From assembly GCF_000812865.1 (NCBI RefSeq), contig NZ_JSYL01000001.1:310001-374000 (forward strand): a DNA stretch of 64,000 nucleotides. Reading direction: 5' to 3'. This DNA comes from Kaistella jeonii (GTDB lineage: Bacteria > Bacteroidota > Bacteroidia > Flavobacteriales > Weeksellaceae). The notes beneath the pieces were generated by a model that ran no database searches, was not told where the DNA came from, and saw only the letters and a list, made by a program, of their open reading frames with translations. Shown here piece by piece: positions 35,443-45,254 of this stretch; the first letter of the stretch is position 1; every line of letters begins with the position of its first letter. Both the position numbers and the translations under genes were made by a program.

Positions 35443-38400
35443 TTAATTTCTATTTTTTAACAAAATCCAACCTTGACGCTGTTCCGTTTTTTGGGTGACT
35501 GAATCGTACCAAGAAATAATATACCAGTACGAAGAAGTTGGTAAAGCTCTGCCATTAAGTTTTCCGTCCCATTCCGTTTTATTTGGATTGGTAGACTCGA
35601 AAACTTTGGTTCCGTTCCTGTCAATAATGATGATGGAAACTTCCTGCATTTTATCCAGATCTTCTACTTTCCAAACATCATTAATTCCGTCGGCATTTGG
35701 GGTGAAAGCGTTATTTATTTTAATAAAATAAACGGTTTTCGGCGGACCAAAACATCCCGTTGCAGATTCTACCTGAATTACATAAGACCGATCGGTTGGA
35801 TTAGATAAAATATTCGAAGTTTGTGGAACGCCATTAAAATAATATTTGTAAGGTTTTACACCACCATTTGCAATAACTTCAATTGAATTATTGGTTTGAT
35901 TGATTACTTCAATTTTCGGCTGATTTTCATCAGAAACAATAAAATTATGAGTGTAAGTACAGCCATTCAGATTCGTTAATACGACTGAATAATTCCCGGC
36001 TTTATTTAAATTGATAGTTTGAGTTGTTTCACCTGTACTCCATTTCCATGCGACGTTTTCTGTGCCGGCATCAATAAGCACTGTTTCATTATAACAAATG
36101 AAATATTTAGGTAAAAGTGTTGAAGATTTACTTGGCGTATTGACTATTAAATTAATTTTCGCTGACGAAGGACAAAATCCCGGAAGGGTAATTCGCAAAT
36201 AAACAGTCTGTGCAAAAGGGGTGTCATTGGTATAATTCGCCGCAATTGACAGCGTGTAAGATGCATCTTTGAAATATTCAAAAACCGCATCGGGATCAGT
36301 TGTAAATGCTGATTTTTTAGAATCCAGATTAAAAAGCGTTTGGCCATCAAAATTATCATCACAAAGCGTGTAGTCGGTCTGTGTGTTTGATAAAGCGGAA
36401 TTTCCACCCTTTATAAAATCTACTGACTGTACATCTGAAATACATCCTGTAAGATTATCTTTAATATAGAACTGAACCGTTTTCGGCAGATTGGTCACAT
36501 CAAAACTGGCTGGAAGTGGATTTCCGCTTGAATCAACAAAAGTATATTGTGAAGGATTCGAAATCACAGAATTCTGAAAATTTTGAAGGGAATAAACAAC
36601 TTCTTCACAGATCAAAATCTGATTGGAAGTGGCCGCAGGTTTAGGGATATAACTTAGATTAAATGGTACTGTATCGTTACAGCTTGTATTATAAATCAAT
36701 TTAATATAAGGATTCACACCAAAAACATTTGCGTCGTAATTGAGGATCTGACCTGGGGTTAAAAGCGTTCCGGTCGTGGAATAATATTCTAAATTGACAG
36801 TCACCGGACTTTGCGCATCCGTAAGATTTGATGCAATCTGTGTTAAATTAAAAGTTGTATTTCCCTGACAATTTTTCTTGGTTATTGAATTGATAAGCAA
36901 TTTCGGTTTTAAATAGACCAAAAGCGTGATCGAAGGATGATCCGGTGAAACGCAACTCGTCAAATTATTAACTACTCTAATATATAACGTGGTATAATTA
37001 AGTCCACTTCTGAAATTGTAAGGAACAGGATTAATTCCATTTTCTGCATCCACCAAAGAGTTATGAAAAGTTACCGTAACATTTGGATCAGGATTAATTT
37101 GCGGAATTAAAGACGCCAAATCAAAAGTCTGTGTCGCACTTGCACATTGAGGCGCCAGTTGCGTTGTAGGAATATTTGCAACTACTTTTGCATATTCTGT
37201 AAGAATAAGTGTAGAAATGGTGTTGCAACTTCCAGTACTTAGATTTTTAGGCGAAATTTTCACCCAAACTTTCGGAAATTGTTGAATGTTAATTGTTGAA
37301 TTTGCAGAATAATTAATTCCATCTGTGGAATATTGATAATCAAAAATCGCAAAATTAGCACCTGCTAAATCCGATAAATATTTAGAAACATCTACAGTAG
37401 TTTCTCCAAAACAATATTTTTTAGCCAAATTATTAACAGCACTTGGAACGGAATCAAAACGAATACTGAAATTTTGGTTGACTGAACAGCCAGAAACAGG
37501 ATCACTAGCATTTACTGTTAAAATTTTCACCGTATTTGCAGCAATCACAAAATTCGCAGGGTTTGGAATAACAGTCGTTCCATCCATAAAAACTAACGTG
37601 TAATTTGAGCCTTGTGGATAATAATCGTACAAATTAATAATTCTGGAAGAAGCTCCCGTTTTATCACAATAGTTGAGAGAAACGTTATTCGCATTAAAAG
37701 GAGGAATCGTTGAATTCAAATTAACAGCAAAAGGATCAGAATCTACGGAACAAACAGGCGAAGTTTTTCTGGAAGCCCGTGCAAAATAGCTTCCGGTTTG
37801 TGTCGCATAATAAGTATTTCCCGTACCCAAAACAGTAGTATTTCCGATGCGAAACCATTCAAAATTAAGATCAGGATCATTCGTAACTGTCATCGTAACT
37901 CCGCTTACACAGCCACTTCCACCGTTCGTAGTAATGACAGGTTTTGCAATTTTTTTGAAAGTCACCTGATCTGAAACAGCATTTCCAACTTGCACGCCAT
38001 TTGAATCACGATACGTTACTTCAACTTTTAAAACATCGCCATCATTCGGTGCAAAAGCTGATAAGGTATTTGAAGTTTCACCCAGCAAAGTTGCATTTTG
38101 AAACCATTTAAATTGCGGCGTTAAATTCTGATTTGGTGTGAAGACCCATGCAACACCTTCAGTTTTCCAAGGTCCGTTATTATAGTTATAAGCAACATTG
38201 CTGTGCACCGGAACTCTAAATTTAGAAGCATCATCATTTTGAATTCCTAAAATTGCGTTGTAGGTATCTTCAATTTTATTATTCACATAAATAATTACTC
38301 TGCCATCTTCAAACAACAAAATACTGCTGCTGTAGGTGGAACTCGAAAACCCACCCGTTCCATTGCTTCGAATTTGATTCTGAAAAGAAACTAACAGTGC

Positions 38401-39000
38401 ATTTACTCCTCCAACAACAATATTTTTATACAAATAATTAACGCTCGAATTTTGAGATTTTGGAATTAAATCGGTGTATCCGAAAAATATTTGCGCCAAA
38501 TTAAGTTCCTGCGCTGTATTATTTTTAAAAACCTTATTATAATCGGTGGAAGGCAAAGCTGAATAGGTATTATATCCTGTAATTCCGCTAAAAGTACGGT
38601 CTTTGTAAGTAGTGATGTCTTTAAGATTATCCAGTTCTGCATCGTTTGTAAAAACTAATCTCCCATTACTACCAGCTACAACTTTAGAATAATTTTTTCC
38701 ATAAAAACTAAAATTGAAACCAATGGGAAAAGCGGTGCTAAATTTATCTGTTCCTGTTGCCGAAAATGTGATCGGAGTTCCACCTGCAGTCAAAGGATAA
38801 TTGGAAGGCAGATCTTTGGTCATTGCATAATCACCCGTCGAAGTAGCTACTGCATCTACTTTTAAATTAAATTTCTCCCCATTGCAAAAATAAAGTTGCG
38901 ACGGATAAGCAACGTTATCTGCCGGATTGAAAAGATTTACTGTTTGGGAGTGACCCAAAAGAAAAGAAAAAAGAAAAAGTACAACGGAGAAATTCCTCAT
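35443..39000 (-). CDS. Very large T9SS type B (CHU_C) cell-surface protein
   Basis: 1185 residues. Signal peptide MRNFSVVLFLFSFLLGHSQ, then a beta-rich N-terminal domain (about 20-300, 'FNFSFYGKNYSKVVAGSNGRLVF'), a chain of PKD/Ig-like and other beta domains with paired cysteines, and a gliding-motility-associated C-terminal domain (about 1095-1185: 'NNAFTPNADGINDVWKV', 'IIIIDRNGTKVFES', 'WDGKLNGRALPTSSYWYII'). That tail is the type B sorting signal for type IX secretion, so the protein goes to the surface, probably as an adhesin-like or structural protein. A TAAATTTG box at 39024-39017 gives a 5' leader of about 12 bases. Confidence 0.9.
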   Translation of the reverse strand: MRNFSVVLFLFSFLLGHSQTVNLFNPADNVAYPSQLYFCNGEKFNLKVDAVATSTGDYAMTKDLPSNYPLTAGGTPITFSATGTDKFSTAFPIGFNFSFYGKNYSKVVAGSNGRLVFTNDAELDNLKDITTYKDRTFSGITGYNTYSALPSTDYNKVFKNNTAQELNLAQIFFGYTDLIPKSQNSSVNYLYKNIVVGGVNALLVSFQNQIRSNGTGGFSSSTYSSSILLFEDGRVIIYVNNKIEDTYNAILGIQNDDASKFRVPVHSNVAYNYNNGPWKTEGVAWVFTPNQNLTPQFKWFQNATLLGETSNTLSAFAPNDGDVLKVEVTYRDSNGVQVGNAVSDQVTFKKIAKPVITTNGGSGCVSGVTMTVTNDPDLNFEWFRIGNTTVLGTGNTYYATQTGSYFARASRKTSPVCSVDSDPFAVNLNSTIPPFNANNVSLNYCDKTGASSRIINLYDYYPQGSNYTLVFMDGTTVIPNPANFVIAANTVKILTVNASDPVSGCSVNQNFSIRFDSVPSAVNNLAKKYCFGETTVDVSKYLSDLAGANFAIFDYQYSTDGINYSANSTINIQQFPKVWVKISPKNLSTGSCNTISTLILTEYAKVVANIPTTQLAPQCASATQTFDLASLIPQINPDPNVTVTFHNSLVDAENGINPVPYNFRSGLNYTTLYIRVVNNLTSCVSPDHPSITLLVYLKPKLLINSITKKNCQGNTTFNLTQIASNLTDAQSPVTVNLEYYSTTGTLLTPGQILNYDANVFGVNPYIKLIYNTSCNDTVPFNLSYIPKPAATSNQILICEEVVYSLQNFQNSVISNPSQYTFVDSSGNPLPASFDVTNLPKTVQFYIKDNLTGCISDVQSVDFIKGGNSALSNTQTDYTLCDDNFDGQTLFNLDSKKSAFTTDPDAVFEYFKDASYTLSIAANYTNDTPFAQTVYLRITLPGFCPSSAKINLIVNTPSKSSTLLPKYFICYNETVLIDAGTENVAWKWSTGETTQTINLNKAGNYSVVLTNLNGCTYTHNFIVSDENQPKIEVINQTNNSIEVIANGGVKPYKYYFNGVPQTSNILSNPTDRSYVIQVESATGCFGPPKTVYFIKINNAFTPNADGINDVWKVEDLDKMQEVSIIIIDRNGTKVFESTNPNKTEWDGKLNGRALPTSSYWYIISWYDSVTQKTEQRQGWILLKNRN

Positions 39001-39016
39001 TCACCAAAAATTTTAA

Positions 39017-39024
39017 CAAATTTA
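39017..39024 (-). promoter_or_regulatory. -7 box of the large T9SS protein gene
   Basis: TAAATTTG on the minus strand, 17 bases before the ATG at 39000; it is divergent from the permease promoter at 39103-39110. Confidence 0.55.
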
Positions 39025-39102
39025 AGCCATTATTTATAACCCATTTTTTACCTGTTTTAGTATTTCAAATTTAAAAAAAATCAGTTTTCTCAAATTTTAT
39101 TT

Positions 39103-39110
39103 TACATTTG
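39103..39110 (+). promoter_or_regulatory. -7 box of the amino-acid permease gene
   Basis: TACATTTG matches the consensus; transcription near 39115 leaves about 14 bases before ATG 39129. The TTG at 39108 lies inside this box and so cannot be the start. Confidence 0.65.
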
Positions 39111-39128
39111 TGTAAATTACTTCCCAAT

Positions 39129-40823
39129 ATGAATCAGCTTTTCAGAAGAAAAAACTACAGTGCAAATGATCATCCTTCCGGTTTATTACGTGTTTTAGGC
39201 GTTTGGGATATCGTGTTTTTTGGTATTGCCGCAATTATTGGTGCCGGAAGTTTTAGTAGTTTAGGTGAAGCCGTTTTTCGAGGTGGTCCCGGAGTAATTA
39301 TTCTGTACATTATTTGTGGTTTCGCTTGTGGTTTTACGGCTCTTTGTTACGCAGAATTTGCGAGCAGAATTCCTACCGCCGGTTCCGCATATACCTATGC
39401 CTACGCAAGTTTCGGAGAATTGATCGCCTGGGTTATTGGTTGGGCGCTGATCATGGAATATTCTTTCGGAAATATTTATGTGGCTTTTTCCTGGAGCGAC
39501 TATTTTACAAGCTTCATGGGCCGAATTGGCGTGCATATTCCGGAGTTTTTAACATGCAGTTATCCTGAAGCGAAAAAAGCTTTTTTTGGTGGTTCTCAAA
39601 ATATAGAATTGATCAATGCCTGGAAAACGGCACCAACTATAGGGAATTTAAAAATTATTTTAGATATTCCCGCTTTGGTTATTAATGGACTGATCACCTG
39701 GTTGGTCTATGTTGGTGTAAAAGAATCCAAAAATTTAAACAACGTTTTTGTTATTCTAAAACTTTTTATCATTTTAATGGTGATCGCAATGGGAATCGCC
39801 TTTATCAGCACTGATAACTGGTTTCCTGTAAGTACGGTTACTCACGTTCCCTCTTTTATGCCGAATGGATTTGCTGGAGTGATGAGTGCAGTTTCGGGGG
39901 TTTTCTTTGCCTACATCGGCTTTGATGCGTTGAGTGTACTTTCAGAAGAGACCAAAGATCCGCAGAAAAATCTTCCACGCGGAATGATCATTTCCCTCGT
40001 TTTATGTACTGTTATTTATATTATTTTGACCTTGGTTTTAACCGGAATGGTTGACTATAGAAAATTTGAAGGAATCGGTGATCCGCTCGCATTTATTTTC
40101 GAAAGGTCTAATGCGAATATTGCTTGGATGGAATTGCTCGTGTCTTTGGGTGCCATCATTGCGATTACGACCGTTTTATTGGTTTTTCAAATGGGACAGC
40201 CGAGAATTTGGTATGCAATGAGTCGCGATGGTTTGATGCCAAAAAAATTCATGGAAATTCATCCTAAACATAAAACTCCTTCTTTTGCTACCATAATTAC
40301 AGGAATCGTGGTTGGAGTACCTATTTTGTTTACAGATAAATCCTTTATTTTAGATTTCACGAGTATCGGAACTATTTTCGCTTTTGTCTTGGTTTGTGGT
40401 GGTGTTTTATTGCTTCCATCGAAAGAAAAATTGAAAGGCAGATTTCATTTACCCTATATTAATGCTAAGATTCTTTTCCCAATTATTTTCCTGGGCGGAT
40501 TGCTATTCTTTTACTGGTGGCAACCGGAGTTTTTCCACACTTTAATGGAATGGGATCATAAAACTGAAGGTGAATTCCGGATTTCGATGTTCTTTTTCAT
40601 CATTATTAATATAGGTCTTTGTGTTTTAGCTTTCGTGAAAAACCTTTCTTTGATTCCGTTAATGGGCCTAAGTTCCTGTCTTTATCTTCTCACAGGAATG
40701 AGCCATAATAACTGGTTTTGGTTCTTAGTATGGTTTGCAATCGGACTCATCATTTATTTTTCCTACGGATATAGAAATAGTAAACTGCACCGAAGTTCAA
40801 ATAATGACGAAAATCAAAAGTAA
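39129..40823 (+). CDS. APC-family amino-acid permease (cationic amino acid transporter type)
   Basis: 564 residues from ATG 39129, about 14 membrane helices. First helix carries 'FFGIAAIIGAGSF', the substrate-binding GxG break of the APC fold; 'YAEFASRIPTAGSAYTYAYASFGEL' and 'FAYIGFDALSVLSEETKDPQKNLPRGM' are the hallmarks of the CAT/YfnA group. Likely imports an amino acid with protons; cationic substrates are usual, not proven. A possible TTG start 21 bp upstream falls in the promoter box and was dropped. Overlaps the Mpo1-like gene by one base (TAATG). Confidence 0.9.
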   Translation: MNQLFRRKNYSANDHPSGLLRVLGVWDIVFFGIAAIIGAGSFSSLGEAVFRGGPGVIILYIICGFACGFTALCYAEFASRIPTAGSAYTYAYASFGELIAWVIGWALIMEYSFGNIYVAFSWSDYFTSFMGRIGVHIPEFLTCSYPEAKKAFFGGSQNIELINAWKTAPTIGNLKIILDIPALVINGLITWLVYVGVKESKNLNNVFVILKLFIILMVIAMGIAFISTDNWFPVSTVTHVPSFMPNGFAGVMSAVSGVFFAYIGFDALSVLSEETKDPQKNLPRGMIISLVLCTVIYIILTLVLTGMVDYRKFEGIGDPLAFIFERSNANIAWMELLVSLGAIIAITTVLLVFQMGQPRIWYAMSRDGLMPKKFMEIHPKHKTPSFATIITGIVVGVPILFTDKSFILDFTSIGTIFAFVLVCGGVLLLPSKEKLKGRFHLPYINAKILFPIIFLGGLLFFYWWQPEFFHTLMEWDHKTEGEFRISMFFFIIINIGLCVLAFVKNLSLIPLMGLSSCLYLLTGMSHNNWFWFLVWFAIGLIIYFSYGYRNSKLHRSSNNDENQK

Positions 40824-41134
40824 TGGCAGAAAGAATAAAAACCTTCGATGAATTTTATCAGTTTTATCTGAAAGAACATAGTCAATTGGGCACACGAATT
40901 TTCCATTTTATTGGTACGCTTCTGATTTTTTTGGTTCTTTTCTACGTGATCAAATCTGGGAAAGAGCGATTCCTTTGGTACATCCCAATTTTCGGGTATG
41001 GTTTTGCGTGGTTCAGTCATGTGGTTTTCGAAAAGAATAGACCGGCAACTTTTAAATATCCAATATGGAGCTTGGTTTCCGATTTTAAAATGTTCTTTGA
41101 ACTGTTGATCGGTAAGCTAAAATTCAAAAGTTAA
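40823..41134 (+). CDS. Mpo1-like (DUF962) membrane protein
   Basis: 103 residues with two or three helices. 'FYLKEHSQLGTRIFHFIGTLL' gives the H-x7-H pattern (His19, His28) of the DUF962/Mpo1 family, and 'FGYGFAWFSHVVFEKNRPATF' carries the second histidine motif. Yeast Mpo1 is an iron-dependent dioxygenase in 2-hydroxy fatty acid alpha-oxidation. All metal-binding histidines seem kept. Coupled to the permease by TAATG, though a functional link is not obvious. Confidence 0.82.
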   Translation: MAERIKTFDEFYQFYLKEHSQLGTRIFHFIGTLLIFLVLFYVIKSGKERFLWYIPIFGYGFAWFSHVVFEKNRPATFKYPIWSLVSDFKMFFELLIGKLKFKS

Positions 41135-41151
41135 TCTCTAAAATTTTAACC

Positions 41152-41191
41152 AAACAAAAGCCAACTTAAATAAGTTGGCTTTTGTTTTTTT
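41152..41191. terminator. Bidirectional terminator between Mpo1-like and SPFH genes
   Basis: Perfect 17-bp arms (41152-41168 with 41171-41187, core AAAAGCCAACTT), T run to the right and A run to the left; converging genes on both sides. Confidence 0.93.
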
Positions 41192-41206
41192 ATCAATTTA
41201 CTAGAA

Positions 41207-42100
41207 TTATTTGATATGGTCCATTTGCTGTGTTGCAGCCATAGAAACCATTAAATCATTTAATAAAGTACTCGCAGAATTAGGCGAATTTGGCAATAAA
41301 ACCAAACTGCTTTTGTTCGTTGCACCAATCGCTTGAAGCGTGTCATAATGCTGTGTTACCACGATTAAAGCCGAGGCTTCCTGCGCATTGATATTTGCTT
41401 CATTCAACATTTTCACAGATTCTACCAAACCAGCAGCAATCTCTCTACGCTGATCGGCGATACCTTGACCTTGTAATTTCTTTGATTCCGCTTCTGCTTT
41501 TGCCACCGCTACAATTCTAATTTTTTGAGCTTCAGATTCGTACTCAGCTGCAGTTTTTTCACGTTCTGCTGCATTAATCCTGTTCATCGCGTGTTTTACT
41601 TGTTCATCAGGATCGATGTCGGTTACCAAAGCTTTGATGATATCATAACCATAACTTTGCATCGCTTCCTGAAGTTCACCTTTTACCGCAATTGCTACAT
41701 CGTCTTTTCTTACAAAAACATCGTCCAACTTCAACTTTGGAACTTCTGCTCTTACAACATCAAAAACATAAGAAGTAATTTGATTTTCTGGATTTTCTAA
41801 ACGGTAAAAAGAATCTGCAACTTGCGAGGCAATAACTTGATACTGTACAGAAACTTTCATTCTAATGAAAACGTTATCTAAAGTTTTGGTATCAATGATC
41901 ACATCTAACTGTTGAATTCTCAGATTCATACGTTTTGCGACTTGATCAATGAAAGGGATTTTTAAATGCAGTCCTGATTGACGTACAACGTGAAATTTCC
42001 CTAATCGTTCTACGATTGCAGCGGTTGCCTGTTTCACTGTAAAAAATGAAGCGAAAAGAACAATAAGTCCGAAAAAAATAATAGCTCCTAAAAATGCCAT
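41207..42100 (-). CDS. SPFH/Band 7 (stomatin-like) membrane protein
   Basis: 297 residues. N-terminal membrane helix (about 3-22), SPFH domain (about 25-190: 'AAIVERLGKFHVVRQSGLHLKIPFIDQVAKRMNLR', first part residues 28-44), then a coiled-coil Ala/Glu-rich helix (190-245, 'AEREKTAAEYESEAQKIRIV') and a flexible tail. Stomatin-type scaffold that multimerises in membranes; related to QmcA. Genes for NfeD partners are not adjacent. Single-gene unit with a TATCTTTA near-consensus box at 42162-42155. Confidence 0.9.
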   Translation of the reverse strand: MAFLGAIIFFGLIVLFASFFTVKQATAAIVERLGKFHVVRQSGLHLKIPFIDQVAKRMNLRIQQLDVIIDTKTLDNVFIRMKVSVQYQVIASQVADSFYRLENPENQITSYVFDVVRAEVPKLKLDDVFVRKDDVAIAVKGELQEAMQSYGYDIIKALVTDIDPDEQVKHAMNRINAAEREKTAAEYESEAQKIRIVAVAKAEAESKKLQGQGIADQRREIAAGLVESVKMLNEANINAQEASALIVVTQHYDTLQAIGATNKSSLVLLPNSPNSASTLLNDLMVSMAATQQMDHIK

Positions 42101-42405
42101 GGTTTAATTTTAATGGGTTAATAAATTATTCAGCTGTTAATTTTGCTGATTTCATAAAGATAATTAAAAAATTGGGATAACCATTAAAAAAGGTTAAAAC
42201 ACCCTATTTAATAAGGGAAAACACTGTTTCTTAATAGGTTATGGTTTGCATAGCTATTTTTGTTGTAATTTTGATTGAAGAGGAAATGTAAATTACTAGA
42301 ATTCAATATATTAAATCTTTTTTTTCAAGAAATCTGGCAGTTTGAGAGGATTAATATCTTGTAATGAAAAGTTTCTTGTATAAATAAAACTAAAATCATC
42401 AAAAA
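42101..42405. other. Intergenic region before the double-protease gene
   Basis: 305 bp. Contains a near-consensus -7 box for the SPFH gene (minus, 42162-42155) and an AAAACACCCTATTT motif (42196-42209) also found at 28354. Short inverted CCTATT/AATAGG pair (42203-42208 with 42233-42238). No consensus promoter was found for the gene at 42406. Confidence 0.5.
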
Positions 42406-45252
42406 ATGTCGTCCCAAAAAATCATCAATGATCTCGCTTACGAGCGTTTTCAGCAGGCAAACTCCAAAATCGACAGTGTAAAAAAAGGCATTCAGGAAAA
42501 TCGGATGGGTGAAGCGAGCTTGACGGATATTCAAACAGATAGTGATAAACTTTCAAAAAGAATTGCAAGAGAAAACATGCCTATTTCTGCAGCTTTAGAG
42601 CGGATAAATGGGGTGCCAAATTTTCAGGATATCAATATTCTTTATAAAATTCTAAAAATTTCGGAATCTGTTGGAAGAATTACCATTAAAACCCGCTACG
42701 GAAATTCCGGATATGGAACCGGTTTTTTAGTCGCACCTGGAATTTTGATCACCAATAATCATGTTTTTCCCGATGCCGAAACTGCCAGAAATTCGATGGT
42801 GCAATTCTATTACGAACTTGATGAAAACAACGAATCAAAAAAAGTTCAGACTTTCGGCTTTGTGCCGGAGAAATTATTCATGACTTCATCTTACCAGGCG
42901 GATCCGGCCAACGTGAACAGTGGACTTGATTTTACAATTGTCGCAGTTTCAGATAAATCAAAAGAGGGAAAAAATATCAGTGAAATTCCGTGCACGGTTT
43001 TAGATGAAACTTTGGGTAAAATTATTGAAGGCGAAAATTGTGTCATCATTCAACATCCAAAAGGGGATTATAAAAAAACGGTGATGAAAGACATTCGAAT
43101 GCTAACGCTGAAAGATGATTTTTTAATTTATGAATCCGATACGCTTCCCGGCTCATCCGGCGCGGTTGTTATTGGTTTGGGAACCGGTGAAGTGGTTGCG
43201 CTTCATCACAGCAGCATTCCGAATAAAAATCCGCAGGGACAATGGTTGCGAAAAGATGGCGGAGTTTACAAAGAAGGCGATGCCGATGAAACGATAAACT
43301 GGCTCGGAAATGAAGGAATTAGGGTCAGTTCGCTCATCCGATGCATTAGAAATATAAAAGTACCGGAGGAAATGTCCCCGCTGAGAAATACTATTTTAGG
43401 TAAAACACAGCTGGAAAAAGTTCAAAAAAATTCAGAAGAATCAAAAGAAGAAAAACCTGAAACCGAAATGAAAAACTCAAACGAATCGGTCTTGAATCAG
43501 GCTGTAAATATGATTCAGAATGTTTCCACGAAAGACAATCTTCCTGTTCAGTATTTTGAAATTGAACTTTCTAATATTCTCACCATGCAAGATGACTGGA
43601 AAGAAAATTACAAAAAGCTGGTTCCGGAAGCGATCAGTTCAGAACCATTATTTCCTTTGTCGACCATTCCTTCGCAAAAAATCATTCAATATATCACTTT
43701 ACGTTCTAATGACAATCCGTGGGAAATTGCGGCAAAACTGGAAGCTTTACCCCAAATTAAAACGGCAACTCCAGATCTGGAAATGGAAACTGACCTTCAG
43801 AAAAAAAGCAAAAGCGACAATCAACTCACCGAATCAGACATGCTGGAAAATATGAAAACCAGCAACGCAGCCGGAAGACAAGATGATTTTAAAACAAAAT
43901 GGAGCGCTTCTACTTATTTCAAACTCGATGATTCTGATGTCTTCAACCAAAGACTTTGGAATAGAACTGCGGTAGGTTTAAAAATTAAAAATACGACTCA
44001 TACCGATGTCTATTCTTTAATAAAAGATGTTATCGGATATAAAAACTCTCAAAATAAAAACAAATCTGCTTCTAATAATTTAGAAGTTAATAAGATCATC
44101 GAAAATTTAAAGAAAATCAATTTAGTTCAGCTCGATACAGGTTATACCGATCATGCAAAAGTAAAGGGAAGGTTTAATTTTGACTGTGACGAAGATTTTA
44201 TAGATGGTTCTGATGCACGCGATGAAATGAGAACTGGTTTTCTACGACATCCTGGTCACGGAACCAGAACAGCAAGCATTATTACTGGAGGTGACATGAG
44301 TTCTATCTATAAAAACGACGGGAATTATGGAATTTTATGTGACGAAAAGAAAAACACATTAGTAAACATTATTCCCTACCGAATTTCTGAATCCGTAGTT
44401 TTAATCAATAGAGGAAAGAATGTTGTCGACGCAGTGAATCAGGCGGTTCATACGAATGCTGATGTTATGTTTATGTGTATGGGAACTTATCCGCGACCTA
44501 TGATCGCCGAAGCTGCGAAAGTTGCGTATGATAATGGTGTAATCTGGATTTGTGCTTCTGGAAATGAAGTTGAAATGGTCGTTTCGCCCGCTTTATATCC
44601 AGGAACTATTGCTGTTTCCGCCACAAATCCCAATCAAAAACCTTGGCGTGGAAGCAGCTATGGCACTGCAGTCGATATTTCTGCACCTGGAGAAGACGTT
44701 TATGTTCCCTCGATGGATGAAAAATATAATGAAATTATGGTCTATGGAAGTGGAACAAGTTACGCAACACCGCATGTTGCAGCCGCTGCAGCACTTTGGA
44801 AAGCTACAAAAAGAGATAAAATTTTTGAGAAATATAAATTCCCGTGGCAAATTGTGGAAGCTTTCAGAATCTGTTTAAAAGAATCTGCAACGAAACCACC
44901 AGTTTGGGATGCTGCAAATTATGGCGCTGGAATACTCAATATTTACGAACTTCTGAAATGTGAATTACCAGATATTGATGAAAAAAAATACGCATATGCG
45001 AAAGATCCACGCCAAGAATGGGATTTAGGAGTTCGGGAAGCGGTACATTTTCTTTGGAAAACCCTTCTCAAAAAAACAATTTCTACAAGAGAATCAAGTC
45101 AGGAAATGGTGATGACAGAACGTTCCCGAATTGCGATTACTGCCATGACGGGAAATACGGTTTCCAGTATTTTTGAAGCTGACAGTATTACTTCGGTTAC
45201 CGATTCTGAAAAAATTTTAAAAATGTACTTCGACAGTTATAAAAAAAGCTAA
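42406..45252 (+). CDS. Cytosolic double protease: trypsin-like domain fused to subtilisin-like domain
   Basis: 948 residues, no signal peptide. Domain 1 (about 80-320) is a V8/trypsin-like serine protease with His119 (ITNNHVF), Asp175 (GLDFTIV) and Ser251 (LPGSSGAV). A charged linker (330-400) and a middle region (380-560, no recognised domain) lead to a subtilisin domain (about 565-890) with Asp577 (QLDTGYTD), His618 (GHGTRTAS), oxyanion Asn720 (ASGNE) and Ser785 (GTSYATPH). Both triads look intact. The middle region may be a propeptide-like or sensor segment. The next gene, a metallohydrolase, begins after two bases, so the products act together. Such paired proteases occur in conflict/effector modules; this is inference, and no target is known. 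Confidence 0.85.
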   Translation: MSSQKIINDLAYERFQQANSKIDSVKKGIQENRMGEASLTDIQTDSDKLSKRIARENMPISAALERINGVPNFQDINILYKILKISESVGRITIKTRYGNSGYGTGFLVAPGILITNNHVFPDAETARNSMVQFYYELDENNESKKVQTFGFVPEKLFMTSSYQADPANVNSGLDFTIVAVSDKSKEGKNISEIPCTVLDETLGKIIEGENCVIIQHPKGDYKKTVMKDIRMLTLKDDFLIYESDTLPGSSGAVVIGLGTGEVVALHHSSIPNKNPQGQWLRKDGGVYKEGDADETINWLGNEGIRVSSLIRCIRNIKVPEEMSPLRNTILGKTQLEKVQKNSEESKEEKPETEMKNSNESVLNQAVNMIQNVSTKDNLPVQYFEIELSNILTMQDDWKENYKKLVPEAISSEPLFPLSTIPSQKIIQYITLRSNDNPWEIAAKLEALPQIKTATPDLEMETDLQKKSKSDNQLTESDMLENMKTSNAAGRQDDFKTKWSASTYFKLDDSDVFNQRLWNRTAVGLKIKNTTHTDVYSLIKDVIGYKNSQNKNKSASNNLEVNKIIENLKKINLVQLDTGYTDHAKVKGRFNFDCDEDFIDGSDARDEMRTGFLRHPGHGTRTASIITGGDMSSIYKNDGNYGILCDEKKNTLVNIIPYRISESVVLINRGKNVVDAVNQAVHTNADVMFMCMGTYPRPMIAEAAKVAYDNGVIWICASGNEVEMVVSPALYPGTIAVSATNPNQKPWRGSSYGTAVDISAPGEDVYVPSMDEKYNEIMVYGSGTSYATPHVAAAAALWKATKRDKIFEKYKFPWQIVEAFRICLKESATKPPVWDAANYGAGILNIYELLKCELPDIDEKKYAYAKDPRQEWDLGVREAVHFLWKTLLKKTISTRESSQEMVMTERSRIAITAMTGNTVSSIFEADSITSVTDSEKILKMYFDSYKKS

Positions 45253-45254
45253 CC

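Noticed and set aside
39108-39128. TTG start for the amino-acid permease
   Set aside because: The TTG is part of the TACATTTG promoter box.
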